In this document: piece after piece, positions 20,645 to 29,285 of the stretch
Position numbering within the stretch: the first letter of the stretch is position 1
Layout: each line of letters begins with the position of its first letter
Assembly (NCBI RefSeq): GCF_001269905.1
Contig: NZ_LHVK01000007.1
Coordinates: forward strand, 1 to 64,000
Source of the DNA: Pseudomonas corrugata
Lineage (GTDB): Bacteria > Pseudomonadota > Gammaproteobacteria > Pseudomonadales > Pseudomonadaceae
Length of the DNA stretch: 64,000 nucleotides
Direction of reading: 5' to 3'
The notes under the pieces: model-generated
Told to the model about the DNA's origin: nothing
Databases searched by the model: none
Seen by the model: only the letters and a program-made list of their open reading frames with translations
Program-made: the position numbers and the translations under genes

Positions 20645-21721
20645 TTGATCAGGCCGCGTTCCAGCCATCGGTTACTCGACCGTGTTTTCAGGCTTTTGTT
20701 TCCGGGCCTCCTGCTTTTGTTACTCAACGGTTGTTCCAACGTCGGTTATTACGGCCAGCTCGTCAGCGGACAGCTGCGGCTGTTGCAGGCTCGGGAGCCG
20801 GTCGACCAGGTGATTGCCGACCCCACTCGCGACGCCCGGTTGCGGGAGCATTTGGCCAAGGCGCGTGAGGCGCGAACATTCGCCAGCGCTCACCTGCATC
20901 TGCCGGATAACAAAAGTTACCGCCTGTATGCGGACATTGGCCGGCCTTACGTAGTCTGGAATGTCTTCGCCACGCCGGAATTTTCCCTGGCCCCGCAAAA
21001 CCACTGCTTTCCCATCGCCGGTTGCGTGGCGTATCGCGGCTTCTACAGCCAGAGTGCCGCTCGTGGCGAAGCCGCCTTGCAACGTTTGCGTGGCATGGAT
21101 GTGTCGATTGGCGGGGTAGAGGCTTATTCGACGCTGGGCTGGTTCAACGACCCGATCCTGAGCTCAATGATGCACTGGGGCGACGAACGCCTGGCCACGC
21201 TGATTTTTCATGAACTGGCGCACCAGCGGTTCTACGTACAGGACGACACCGAGTTCAACGAGTCCTTTGCCACCTTCGTCGAACAGGAAGGCACCCGGCA
21301 ATGGCGCGCCAGCCGCGGGCTGGCACCGGATGATGGCAAGCAGATACTTCAGCGCGACCAGTTCATCCAGCTGATCCTCGACACCCGTCAACGACTGGAA
21401 AAGCTCTACGCACAGCCCTTGCCGATCGAACAGATGCGTCAGCAAAAGGCCCAGGCATTCGAACGCCTGCGCGCCGAATATGCGCAGCTACGTGACAGCC
21501 AGTGGGCCGGCGACAAACGTTATGACGCCTGGGTCTATGCGCCACTGAACAATGCGCGATTACTACCGTTTGGCTTGTATGACCAATGGGTGCCGGCGTT
21601 TGCGGCCTTGTTCCGACAGGAATCGGGTGACTGGGTGGCGTTTTATGCCGCGGTGGAAAAACTGGGCAAGCTGCCAATGGATGAGCGTAAGGCGGCGTTG
21701 AAGGCGTTGGCAGGGTCATAG
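20645..21721 (+). CDS. putative zinc aminopeptidase lipoprotein (COG4324 type)
   Basis: A 358-residue protein with a hydrophobic N-terminus and lipobox-like LLLNGC near residue 30, so probably outer-membrane-anchored. HELAH (residues 189-193) is a zinc site, followed by EFNESFATFVEQEG giving the third ligand Glu, typical of the predicted aminopeptidase family. The only well-supported start is TTG at 20645 with AAGGTG seven bases upstream; a GTG at 20684 would be shorter and lacks a ribosome site. Substrate unknown. Confidence 0.85.
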   Translation: MIRPRSSHRLLDRVFRLLFPGLLLLLLNGCSNVGYYGQLVSGQLRLLQAREPVDQVIADPTRDARLREHLAKAREARTFASAHLHLPDNKSYRLYADIGRPYVVWNVFATPEFSLAPQNHCFPIAGCVAYRGFYSQSAARGEAALQRLRGMDVSIGGVEAYSTLGWFNDPILSSMMHWGDERLATLIFHELAHQRFYVQDDTEFNESFATFVEQEGTRQWRASRGLAPDDGKQILQRDQFIQLILDTRQRLEKLYAQPLPIEQMRQQKAQAFERLRAEYAQLRDSQWAGDKRYDAWVYAPLNNARLLPFGLYDQWVPAFAALFRQESGDWVAFYAAVEKLGKLPMDERKAALKALAGS

Positions 21722-21739
21722 ATTTCGGGTAATTGGACT

Positions 21740-21833
21740 GGCCTCATCGCGGGCAAGCCTTGCTCCCACAGAACCTACAATGCCCTCATGCCGGATGGAT
21801 TCTGTGGGAGCAAGGCTTGCCCGCGATGAGGCC
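21740..21833. repeat. REPIN (class I) left of the RAYT gene
   Basis: Two perfect 34-bp inverted arms (21740-21773 and 21800-21833) around a 26-bp spacer. The arms contain the REP core GGGCAAGCCTTGCTCCCAC. A near-identical copy in the same orientation lies at 22406-22497. Confidence 0.93.
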
Positions 21834-21857
21834 GTTATGAACACCGCATAAGCCGAC

Positions 21858-22316
21858 TCAGATCCATGCTGCATCCCACAACGGATAATCCCCTATCCGC
21901 TTAACCAACCCTGCTCGCAGAGGGTTTGCCACGATATAACGCGCCACGGTTTGCAAATCTTCTTCCTTGCGAATGGCCCGGTCGTGGAAACCTTCTTGCC
22001 AAAGCGGTCCTTGACGCTGCATCTGTCGATTGAAGGCTACGGTGGTCCGGGACTTCGTGCGCGCAATCAATTTCGAAAGCCCTATATCCTGCAATTCGAT
22101 CAGCCAATGAAAATGGTCCGGCATGACAACCCAGGCCAGGGAACGGGCGAATTGTTCTTGCTGAGCTTTTCGAAAGGCGTCCACTACCAAACGTCCTGTC
22201 TCGAAGCGATTGAAAACCGGATCGCGACGGAGCGCTACTACCGTCAATAGATAAATTTGTCCGGATTGCGAATAACGCCCGAAACGCAATCGATTGGAAT
22301 GTGCCTGGGTTTTCAA
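21858..22316 (-). CDS. REP-associated tyrosine transposase (RAYT)
   Basis: A 152-residue Y1 (HUH) transposase-like protein. The metal-binding HUH motif is MPDHFHWL (HFH at 68-70), and the nucleophile is probably Tyr127 in ARYIVANPLRAG, a segment diagnostic for RAYTs. RAYTs are thought to mobilise REP sequences by single-strand cutting. The gene is flanked by two near-identical REPINs, as expected for an active or recently active RAYT. Full length for the family, with no visible damage. Confidence 0.95.
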   Translation of the reverse strand: MKTQAHSNRLRFGRYSQSGQIYLLTVVALRRDPVFNRFETGRLVVDAFRKAQQEQFARSLAWVVMPDHFHWLIELQDIGLSKLIARTKSRTTVAFNRQMQRQGPLWQEGFHDRAIRKEEDLQTVARYIVANPLRAGLVKRIGDYPLWDAAWI

Positions 22317-22405
22317 TGGGGGATCCTCCTTGATCTGTCTTTGTCCTAAGGCTAGACAGCAGAAGCGGATCTGATCTGAAAAGTTGGAGCAGGATGTGTC
22401 TGGGT

Positions 22406-22497
22406 GGCCTCATCGCGGGCAAGCCTTGCTCCCACAGAACCGACAATTCCCTCATGCCGGATGGATTCTGTGGGAGCAAGGCTTGCCCGCGACGACT
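22406..22497. repeat. REPIN (class I) right of the RAYT gene
   Basis: Inverted arms of the same REP core as the copy at 21740-21833, with an almost identical spacer (CTCATGCCGGATGGA shared). The outermost bases of the right arm differ (GACGAC instead of GATGAGG). Confidence 0.92.
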
Positions 22498-22503
22498 ATT
22501 GAA

Positions 22504-23154
22504 CTAACCCCGCAAAAACGCCTGATGCAGCTCATCCACCGTCTGAAAGTGATGCGCCGGATTCTCGGCGATGAGCTCCTCACGACTGCCAAACCCATAC
22601 CCCACCGCCGCCGCATCCAGGCCATTGCTGCGCGCGCCGATCAGGTCATGTTTACGGTCGCCGATCATCAGGGTCTTCGCCGGGTCGAGGCCTTCTTCAG
22701 CCAGCAGGTGGGCGATCAATTCGACCTTGTCGGTGCGGGTGCCGTCCAGCTCGCTGCCGTAGATCACCTTGAAGTGCCGCGCAAAATCAAAATGCCGGGC
22801 GATTTCCCGGGCAAAGACCCAAGGCTTGGAAGTGGCGATGTACAACTGCCGCCCCTGCCCCACCAGGGTATCCAGCAGCGGCATCACCCCCTCGAAAACG
22901 CGGTTTTCGTACAGGCCGGTGACTTTGAAGCGCTCGCGGTAGAAATTCACCGCCTCCCAGGCCTTCGCTTCGTCGAAGCCATAGAACTGCATGAAGGCCT
23001 GCAGCAGCGGCGGGCCGATGAAATGTTCGAGGCGGGTCAGGTCGGGCTCGTCGATGCCCAATTGGCTGAGGGCGAACTGGATCGAACGGGTGATGCCTTC
23101 ACGCGGGTCGGTGAGGGTACCGTCGAGGTCGAACAGTACGGTTTGGTAGTGCAT
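22504..23154 (-). CDS. HAD family hydrolase, phosphoglycolate phosphatase-like
   Basis: A 216-residue HAD phosphatase. Motif I is FDLDGTLTDPREGI (nucleophile Asp9), motif II is ATSKP and motif IV is MIGDRKHDLIGA. The cap region and HFIGPPLLQAF resemble the Gph/PpaX group. The start ATG at 23154 has GGGAGC upstream. It may dephosphorylate phosphoglycolate or a nucleotide; the sequence does not decide. Confidence 0.9.
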   Translation of the reverse strand: MHYQTVLFDLDGTLTDPREGITRSIQFALSQLGIDEPDLTRLEHFIGPPLLQAFMQFYGFDEAKAWEAVNFYRERFKVTGLYENRVFEGVMPLLDTLVGQGRQLYIATSKPWVFAREIARHFDFARHFKVIYGSELDGTRTDKVELIAHLLAEEGLDPAKTLMIGDRKHDLIGARSNGLDAAAVGYGFGSREELIAENPAHHFQTVDELHQAFLRG

Positions 23155-23195
23155 GCAAGCTCCCGAGGTGAATGAATCAGTAGCAAGGGGGTCAT

Positions 23196-23330
23196 CTGTG
23201 GCGAGGGGATTTATCCCCGCGGGGTTGCGTAGCAGCCCCAAACCAAAAGTCGCGGTATGTCAGGAAGGATTGCAATCTGCTTCATTGGGGCTGCTGCGCA
23301 GCCCAGCGGGGATAAATCCCCTCGCCACAG
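23196..23330. repeat. class III REP inverted pair
   Basis: Two inverted arms, 23196-23240 and 23287-23330, built on GTGGCGAGGGGATTTATCCCC followed by a GGGGCTGC(G)CAGC unit. It lies between the HAD gene and the convergent gamma-carbonic anhydrase side. Singles of the same class occur at 42678-42728 and 57430-57472. Confidence 0.88.
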
Positions 23331-23346
23331 TGATTCAACAGATGTT

Positions 23347-23892
23347 TCAGGGCTGGTCATAACCTTCAGCCAAGTGCAAATCCTTGAGCTTCACGTAGTT
23401 CGCCGCGCTGTAGGTGAAGAAGGCGCGCTCCTTGTCAGTCAGCGGCCGGGCCTGTTTCACCGGGCTGCCCACATACAGGAAGCCACTCTCCAGGCGTTTG
23501 CCCGGCGGTACGAGGCTGCCGGCACCAATGATCACATCATCCTCGACCACGGCGCCGTCCATGACGATGCTGCCCATGCCGATCAGCACCCGGCTGCCTA
23601 CGGAGCAGCCATGGAGCATGACCTTGTGGGCGATGGTCACGTCATCGCCGATCAGCAATGGAAAACCATCGGGATTGAAAGGGCCGGCGTGGGTGATGTG
23701 CAGCACACAGCCGTCCTGGACGCTGGTACGGGCGCCGATGCGGATGCGGTGCATGTCACCGCGAATGACCGTCAGTGGCCAGACGGAGCTGTCTTCGCCG
23801 ATTTCAACGTCGCCGATCACCACCGCGGTGCTGTCGACGAAAGCGCCCCGGGCAAGCCGTGGGGTGTGATTCTGGTACGTGCGAAGGGTCAC
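23347..23892 (-). CDS. gamma-carbonic anhydrase family protein
   Basis: A 181-residue left-handed beta-helix (hexapeptide repeat) protein of the YrdA/CaiE/PaaY type. Zinc ligands are probably His65 (CVLHITHAG), His89 (VTIAHKVMLHG) and His94. Repeating [IV]G.. hexapeptides run through residues 20-135. Members bind zinc; some are carbonic anhydrases, others thioesterases. It is divergent from prlC. Confidence 0.93.
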   Translation of the reverse strand: MTLRTYQNHTPRLARGAFVDSTAVVIGDVEIGEDSSVWPLTVIRGDMHRIRIGARTSVQDGCVLHITHAGPFNPDGFPLLIGDDVTIAHKVMLHGCSVGSRVLIGMGSIVMDGAVVEDDVIIGAGSLVPPGKRLESGFLYVGSPVKQARPLTDKERAFFTYSAANYVKLKDLHLAEGYDQP

Positions 23893-23991
23893 GATAGGCT
23901 CTCTCTTTTCTACTGATAGTCGCTGCTAGCTGCGGTGAAGGTCGATTGTAATTAAGATGGGCCGATGTTTCTTCCAGCCAAGGTGCCAACC

Positions 23992-26043
23992 GTGAGCGTG
24001 AACAACCCTCTTTTACAGCCCTATGACCTGCCGCCATTCTCGGCGATCCGTGCCGAGCACGTGCAACCGGCCATCGAGCAGATCCTGGCTGACAACCGTG
24101 CCGCCATCGCGCAGATCCTCAAGACCCAAGGCCAACAGCCAAGCTGGGCAGGCCTGGTGCTGGCGATGGACGAGCTCAACGATCGCCTGGGCGCCGCCTG
24201 GAGCCCGGTGAGCCACTTGAACGCGGTGCGCAACAACCCTGAACTGCGTGAAGCCTATGAAGCCTGCCTGCCAGCTCTGAGCGCCTACTCTACCGAGTTG
24301 GGCCAGAACCGTGAGTTGTTCCAGGCCTTCGAAGCCTTGGCGAACAGCCCCGAGGCCGCCGGTTTCGACGTGGCGCAAAAAACCATCCTGGAACACTCCC
24401 TGCGGGACTTCCGTCTGTCGGGTATCGACCTGCCGCCGGAGCAGCAGAAACGCTACGCTGAGGTGCAAAGCAAGTTGTCCGAGCTGGGCAGCCGGTTCTC
24501 CAACCAACTGCTGGACGCCACCCAGGCCTGGACCAAGCACGTCACCGACGAAGCGGCTCTCGCCGGCCTGACCGATTCGGCCAAGGCACAAATGGCCGCG
24601 GCCGCCCAGGCCAAAGAGCTGGACGGCTGGCTGATCAACCTGGAATTCCCTAGCTACTACGCGGTGATGACCTACGCCGAAGACCGCGCCCTGCGTGAAG
24701 AAGTCTACGCGGCCTACTGCACCCGCGCGTCGGACCAAGGCCCGAATGCCGGTCAGAACGATAACGGCCCGGTGATGGAACAGATCCTCGACCTGCGCCA
24801 GGAGCTGGCCCAATTGCTGGGCTTCGCCAATTTCGCCGAGTTGAGCCTGGCGACCAAGATGGCCGAGTCCAGCGACCAGGTCCTCAGCTTCCTGCGTGAC
24901 CTGGCCAAGCGCAGCAAACCGTTTGCCGCCCAGGATCTGGAACAACTGAAAGCCTTCGCCGCCGAGCAAGGCTGCCCCGACCTGCAAAGCTGGGACAGCG
25001 GTTTCTACGGTGAAAAACTGCGCCAGCAACGCTACAGCGTCGCCCAGGAAGCCCTGCGCGCGTACTTCCCGATCGACAAGGTACTGAGCGGTCTGTTCGC
25101 CATCGTGCAACGCCTCTATGGCATCGAGATCACCGAGCTGAAAGGCTTCGACGCCTGGCACCCGGACGTGCGCCTGTTCGAGATCAAGGAGAACGGCCAG
25201 CACGTCGGGCGGTTCTTCTTCGATCTCTATGCCCGCGCCAACAAGCGTGGTGGCGCCTGGATGGACGGCGCCCGGGACCGTCGTCGCACGATCGATGGCG
25301 TGCTGCAAAACCCGGTCGCCAACCTGGTGTGCAACTTCACCCCGGCCGACAGTGGCAAACCGGCCCTGCTGACCCACGACGAAGTCACCACGCTGTTCCA
25401 CGAGTTCGGCCATGGCCTGCACCACCTGTTGACCCGCGTCGAGCACGCCGGCGTATCCGGCATCAACGGCGTGGCCTGGGATGCCGTGGAGCTGCCAAGC
25501 CAGTTCATGGAGAACTGGTGCTGGGAGCCTGAAGGCCTGGCGCTGATCTCCGGTCACTACGAGACCGGCGAACCACTGCCCCAGGACCTGCTGGAGAAGA
25601 TGCTCGCGGCGAAAAACTTCCAGTCCGGCCTGATGATGGTCCGCCAGCTGGAATTCTCGCTGTTCGACTTCGAACTGCACGCCACCCATGGCGACGGCCG
25701 CAGCGTGCTGCAAGTGCTCGAGGGCGTGCGCGACGAGGTGTCGGTGATGCGTCCTCCGGCCTACAACCGGTTCCCCAACAGCTTTGCCCACATCTTCGCC
25801 GGCGGCTACGCGGCGGGCTACTACAGCTATAAGTGGGCGGAAGTGCTGTCGGCCGATGCGTTCTCGAAGTTCGAGGAAGACGGCGTGCTCAACGCCGACA
25901 CCGGCCGCGCTTTCCGCGAGGCGATCCTGGCCCGTGGCGGTTCCCAGGAACCGATGGTGCTGTTCGTCGACTTCCGTGGCCGTGAGCCGTCGATTGACGC
26001 ACTCTTGCGCCATAGCGGCCTGAGCGAGGACGCGGCAGCATGA
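23992..26043 (+). CDS. prlC: oligopeptidase A
   Basis: A 683-residue cytoplasmic M3 metallopeptidase that degrades short peptides such as cleaved signal peptides. HEFGH is at 470-474 with the third zinc ligand Glu in WDAVELPSQ about 25 residues on. The GTG at 23992 has AAGGTG six bases upstream and gives the usual SVNNPLLQPYDLPPFS start; the longer reading frame from 23965 is unlikely. Its stop overlaps the start of the zinc-ribbon gene by four bases (ATGA), the usual prlC-yheV coupling. Confidence 0.97.
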   Translation: MSVNNPLLQPYDLPPFSAIRAEHVQPAIEQILADNRAAIAQILKTQGQQPSWAGLVLAMDELNDRLGAAWSPVSHLNAVRNNPELREAYEACLPALSAYSTELGQNRELFQAFEALANSPEAAGFDVAQKTILEHSLRDFRLSGIDLPPEQQKRYAEVQSKLSELGSRFSNQLLDATQAWTKHVTDEAALAGLTDSAKAQMAAAAQAKELDGWLINLEFPSYYAVMTYAEDRALREEVYAAYCTRASDQGPNAGQNDNGPVMEQILDLRQELAQLLGFANFAELSLATKMAESSDQVLSFLRDLAKRSKPFAAQDLEQLKAFAAEQGCPDLQSWDSGFYGEKLRQQRYSVAQEALRAYFPIDKVLSGLFAIVQRLYGIEITELKGFDAWHPDVRLFEIKENGQHVGRFFFDLYARANKRGGAWMDGARDRRRTIDGVLQNPVANLVCNFTPADSGKPALLTHDEVTTLFHEFGHGLHHLLTRVEHAGVSGINGVAWDAVELPSQFMENWCWEPEGLALISGHYETGEPLPQDLLEKMLAAKNFQSGLMMVRQLEFSLFDFELHATHGDGRSVLQVLEGVRDEVSVMRPPAYNRFPNSFAHIFAGGYAAGYYSYKWAEVLSADAFSKFEEDGVLNADTGRAFREAILARGGSQEPMVLFVDFRGREPSIDALLRHSGLSEDAAA

Positions 26044-26318
26044 GCGAGGGGCCTGTGATCACGAAAAAACGCTTTATCGCCGGGGCGGTCTGCCCGGCGT
26101 GCAGCGAGCCGGACAAGTTGATGATGTGGAACGAAGACGGCGTGCCGCACCGCGAGTGCGTCGCCTGCGGGTATTCCGACACGCTCAACGAACAAGGCCT
26201 GTCAGTGCCCAAGGAACTGGGCACCCGGGTCAATACGTCGGCGCTTAAAGTGCCGGACGCCAAGGTCCAGGCAGTGCAGTTCTTTCCCAACCCCAAGTTG
26301 AAGAAAAAAACCGACTGA
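26040..26318 (+). CDS. yheV: YheV family zinc ribbon protein
   Basis: A 92-residue protein with four cysteines in two CxxC pairs (VCPACSEPD and RECVACGYSD), so a zinc ribbon. It resembles E. coli YheV, which also sits next to prlC. The start ATG overlaps the prlC stop, so translation is coupled. Function unknown. Confidence 0.93.
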   Translation: MSEGPVITKKRFIAGAVCPACSEPDKLMMWNEDGVPHRECVACGYSDTLNEQGLSVPKELGTRVNTSALKVPDAKVQAVQFFPNPKLKKKTD

Positions 26319-26430
26319 CATGTCCGGCATCACCTTCCGGGCCACCCGGCCCGGAAGCGATACATATATACCGCCAGGCTTCACGCCTTCCTCCCCAGAC
26401 TGGTCGCCCAGACAGACAGGAAGGCTCCTC

Positions 26431-28428
26431 ATGCCCCACGACGATAATCCGCTGCTGCAGGTGTATGACCTGCCGCCTTTTTCGCAGATTCAAGCCGAAC
26501 ATTTCTTACCCGCCCTCGACTGGCTGCTTGCCGAAAGTCGCAATCAGGTGGCCCACATCATCAAGACCCAGACGCCCTTCCCTACCTGGGATGACCTCGT
26601 GTTGGCCATGGATGAAATCCACACACGACTGGAAGGCTTCGGTTACCTGCTGCACCTTCTGACCACGACCAGGACAGAGGACGCCTGGGCGCGGGCCTCC
26701 CTGGATTGCAGTGAACGATTGCATGATTTCCAGGCCTCGCTGAAACAACACCCCACGCTGTTCGAGCTCTATCAGCGCTTGGCGGACAGCCAGATCGCCA
26801 GGCATTTCGCACCGACTCGCACCCGGGTCCTGAAGAAAATCCTGCGCCAGTTTCACCAGAACATGCCGGCAGGCCTGAGCCTGCTGAAGCTGCGCATCAA
26901 GGAGGTCCAGGGGTTATTCCTGGAAAACCTGCAAATGGCCAACCAGGCCTGGCACAAAACGTTCGACGATGAAGCCCGGCTGAGCGGGTTGCCGTCGCGG
27001 TTCAAGCAACAGATGGCCCGCCAGGCGCGGGAAGCCGGGCGCACGGGTTGGTTGCTGACGCTCAGCGATGAATCGTTTGGCATCGTCACCCACAACGCTG
27101 ACGACCGTCTTCTGCGCCAACAGGTGTACGAGGCCTACAGCACGCGCGCGTCAGATCAAGGCCCACAAGCAGGCCGGTTCGACAATGCCGACGTACTCAG
27201 GCAATTGCTCGAAGACCGTCATCAGTACGCCACCTCCCTGGGCTATCCGAACTTTGCCCAACTGGCGATCGAGCCTGAGCAAGCCGCCTCCACTGAGGAA
27301 GTCATGACGTTCCTGCGGGCACAGCTAGAACGACAGCAGCGCCACTTCAAGCGGGACGCCGACCAACTCAAGGCCTTTGCCACGCAGCAAGGTCTCAGCG
27401 ACCTCCAGCCCTGGGACTACCCCTATCTGGTGAATCAACTTCGCCAGCAAGCGGCAGGGATCTCCAAGGAAGCGCTGAATGTCTGGTTTGCATTGGAACC
27501 GACGTTTGCCCAACTATTGCGGATGGCGACGGAGTTGTTCGGCGTCGACTTCGTCGAACGCCAGGATGTGGTGACCTGGCACCCGGACGTGCGGCTGTTC
27601 GAAGTCAGCGAATGGGGCGCGGTCATTGGCTACATTTATTTCGATCCGTTTTCGGATCAAAACCGAGACGGTTTTCCCAGTACCACCACCCTGCGAAGCC
27701 GCCATATCACCGCCGAGGGACGCCCTCGGCATCCCATCGCAACGTTACATGCGTGGTTGCCGCGCAGTGAAGGTGCAGACCCGGTCCTGCTCGATCACCG
27801 GCAGCTGCGAGTCCTTTTCCATGAGTTCGGCCATTGCCTGCAGCATGTCCTGACCCGCGCCGAATATCGCGACCTGTCAGGCATCAATAGCCTGTCTCAC
27901 GATGCCGCCGAGTTTGCCGGAATCCTGCTCGAACAATGGTGCTTTTCCCGGCAATGCCTGGTGCGGATCTCGAAGCACTACCAGACCGGAAGAAAGATGC
28001 CTGACGAGGTCGCCACTCAACTGTTGACCTTTGCCGGGACCCAGACCAGTTGGGAAACCGCGGCGTTGTTGCGCAACGCGTTATTCGACATGGAGTTACA
28101 TCGCACCCACGGTGATGGGCGAACCGTCCAGCAGGTATTTGACCAGGTCAGCGCACAGGTCGGGCATCTGCCTGTATTCGCGAACGAGCGCTGGCCCAAT
28201 GGCCTGGACTACCTGGTGACCGGTTATGGGGCGACTATCTACGCCTACGTCTGGTCAAAGGAGTTGGCTGTGACTGTGTTCCAGCGATTCAAACGCGACG
28301 GGGTGTTCAACCCGGCAACCGGTCGCGCGTTGCGTGAAACCGTTTTTGCGCCGGGTGACTCGCGACCGCTGTCGGTCTCCATCGCCGCCTTCTCAGGCAC
28401 GCCACCGATCAGCTCCCCGGCAGGGTGA
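26431..28428 (+). CDS. second M3 family peptidase, PrlC paralogue
   Basis: A 665-residue paralogue of PrlC starting PHDDNPLLQVYDLPPFSQIQAEHFLPALDW. HEFGH is at 464-468 and the third ligand Glu lies in HDAAEFAG, so the zinc site is intact. It is clearly diverged: the PrlC substrate segment WDAVELPSQFMENW has become SHDAAEFAGILLEQW, and some glycine-rich parts differ. The ATG at 26431 has GGAAGG upstream. It probably arose by duplication of prlC and may have a different peptide preference. Its 3' end overlaps the convergent phosphatase gene by 20 bp. Confidence 0.93.
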   Translation: MPHDDNPLLQVYDLPPFSQIQAEHFLPALDWLLAESRNQVAHIIKTQTPFPTWDDLVLAMDEIHTRLEGFGYLLHLLTTTRTEDAWARASLDCSERLHDFQASLKQHPTLFELYQRLADSQIARHFAPTRTRVLKKILRQFHQNMPAGLSLLKLRIKEVQGLFLENLQMANQAWHKTFDDEARLSGLPSRFKQQMARQAREAGRTGWLLTLSDESFGIVTHNADDRLLRQQVYEAYSTRASDQGPQAGRFDNADVLRQLLEDRHQYATSLGYPNFAQLAIEPEQAASTEEVMTFLRAQLERQQRHFKRDADQLKAFATQQGLSDLQPWDYPYLVNQLRQQAAGISKEALNVWFALEPTFAQLLRMATELFGVDFVERQDVVTWHPDVRLFEVSEWGAVIGYIYFDPFSDQNRDGFPSTTTLRSRHITAEGRPRHPIATLHAWLPRSEGADPVLLDHRQLRVLFHEFGHCLQHVLTRAEYRDLSGINSLSHDAAEFAGILLEQWCFSRQCLVRISKHYQTGRKMPDEVATQLLTFAGTQTSWETAALLRNALFDMELHRTHGDGRTVQQVFDQVSAQVGHLPVFANERWPNGLDYLVTGYGATIYAYVWSKELAVTVFQRFKRDGVFNPATGRALRETVFAPGDSRPLSVSIAAFSGTPPISSPAG

Positions 28429-29089
28429 GCTGCGGCTCAAGGTGATGGGCTGTAGTGGTCGAATTGACCCAGCTCTTCAAGGAGCAAAGGGCAAACACAC
28501 TGGTGCTGCATTCACCATTCGCCAACGCAAGACGGAGCTTTTCCACATCGGCCTGCATCATGTAACGGATCCCGTCCTTGAAGTGATGGCTGTCACCGAA
28601 ACCGCCTTCGGTCATTTCGTTCAGCGCGTCCTCTTTACTCCAGCCCTGCACCACCACCCTGTACATCGCCGCCACCAGTCCGGTGCGGTCCGAGCCGTGC
28701 TTGCAGTGCATCAACACGGGGCCCTTGGCTTCGGCGGCCTGGACGGCACGCAAGGCCCGGAGAATGTCGCTGTCGTCGACATGATTGGTGCGATAAGGCA
28801 ACCGTACCTGCTCGACGCCGGGGGTGGAAAGCCAGCGCGCATCCGATTCCGGCAGGAAGGTAATGACCGTGCCGATCTTGAGTTTCGTCAGCAGGGGCAG
28901 GGCTCCACCATCCGGTAAGGAGCTGCGGTAAAGGGTGGGGGACATCTGATAGAGGTTGTAATCCTTTTCCACCGGCTGGGCCCACTCAGCGGGCCTCGTC
29001 TGTACGACATCAGCGGCCTGGGCGCAGGATCCGGCCAGCCCTATCAGCAAGGCCAGACAACACAGTGAACGGGAGCGGAGCTTGAGCAT
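28409..29089 (-). CDS. exported tyrosine/dual-specificity phosphatase, TpbA-like
   Basis: A 226-residue protein with a signal peptide (about residues 1-25). The P-loop is HCKHGSDRTG at 128-137 (nucleophile Cys129, Arg135), with a likely general acid Asp in NHVDDSD. Layout and P-loop closely resemble P. aeruginosa TpbA, a periplasmic phosphatase that tunes c-di-GMP through TpbB. No cyclase is adjacent here, so the target is unknown. The protein has a longer C-terminal tail than the core domain needs. Confidence 0.9.
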   Translation of the reverse strand: MLKLRSRSLCCLALLIGLAGSCAQAADVVQTRPAEWAQPVEKDYNLYQMSPTLYRSSLPDGGALPLLTKLKIGTVITFLPESDARWLSTPGVEQVRLPYRTNHVDDSDILRALRAVQAAEAKGPVLMHCKHGSDRTGLVAAMYRVVVQGWSKEDALNEMTEGGFGDSHHFKDGIRYMMQADVEKLRLALANGECSTSVFALCSLKSWVNSTTTAHHLEPQLTLPGS

Positions 29090-29253
29090 GCACGGATGAC
29101 CGGAAACAGAAGGGTTGGAGGTGAAGCAGTTTCGACTCGTACCGGTAAAAAAGCCGTAACAAGGACGTCAAAGTGTTGTGAATTATCACCGGCACATGTG
29201 CCACCTCCGCTCAGGCGCTGAATGGCACTGGTTCAATCCGAATACCGGAGATA

Positions 29254-29269
29254 CTGTATGCGCATACAG
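29254..29269. promoter_or_regulatory. LexA (SOS) box
   Basis: A perfect 16-bp palindrome CTGTATGCGCATACAG, matching the CTGTAT...ATACAG LexA consensus. It ends 16 bp before the start codon of the radical SAM gene, where a bound repressor would block transcription or its exit. Confidence 0.85.
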
Positions 29270-29285
29270 CTATGGAGCATTCCTC

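Noticed and set aside
24013..26013. 666-codon minus-strand frame opposite prlC
   Set aside because: A shadow of a GC-rich gene; its composition (His, Gly, Arg and Val rich) is that of reverse-read coding DNA.
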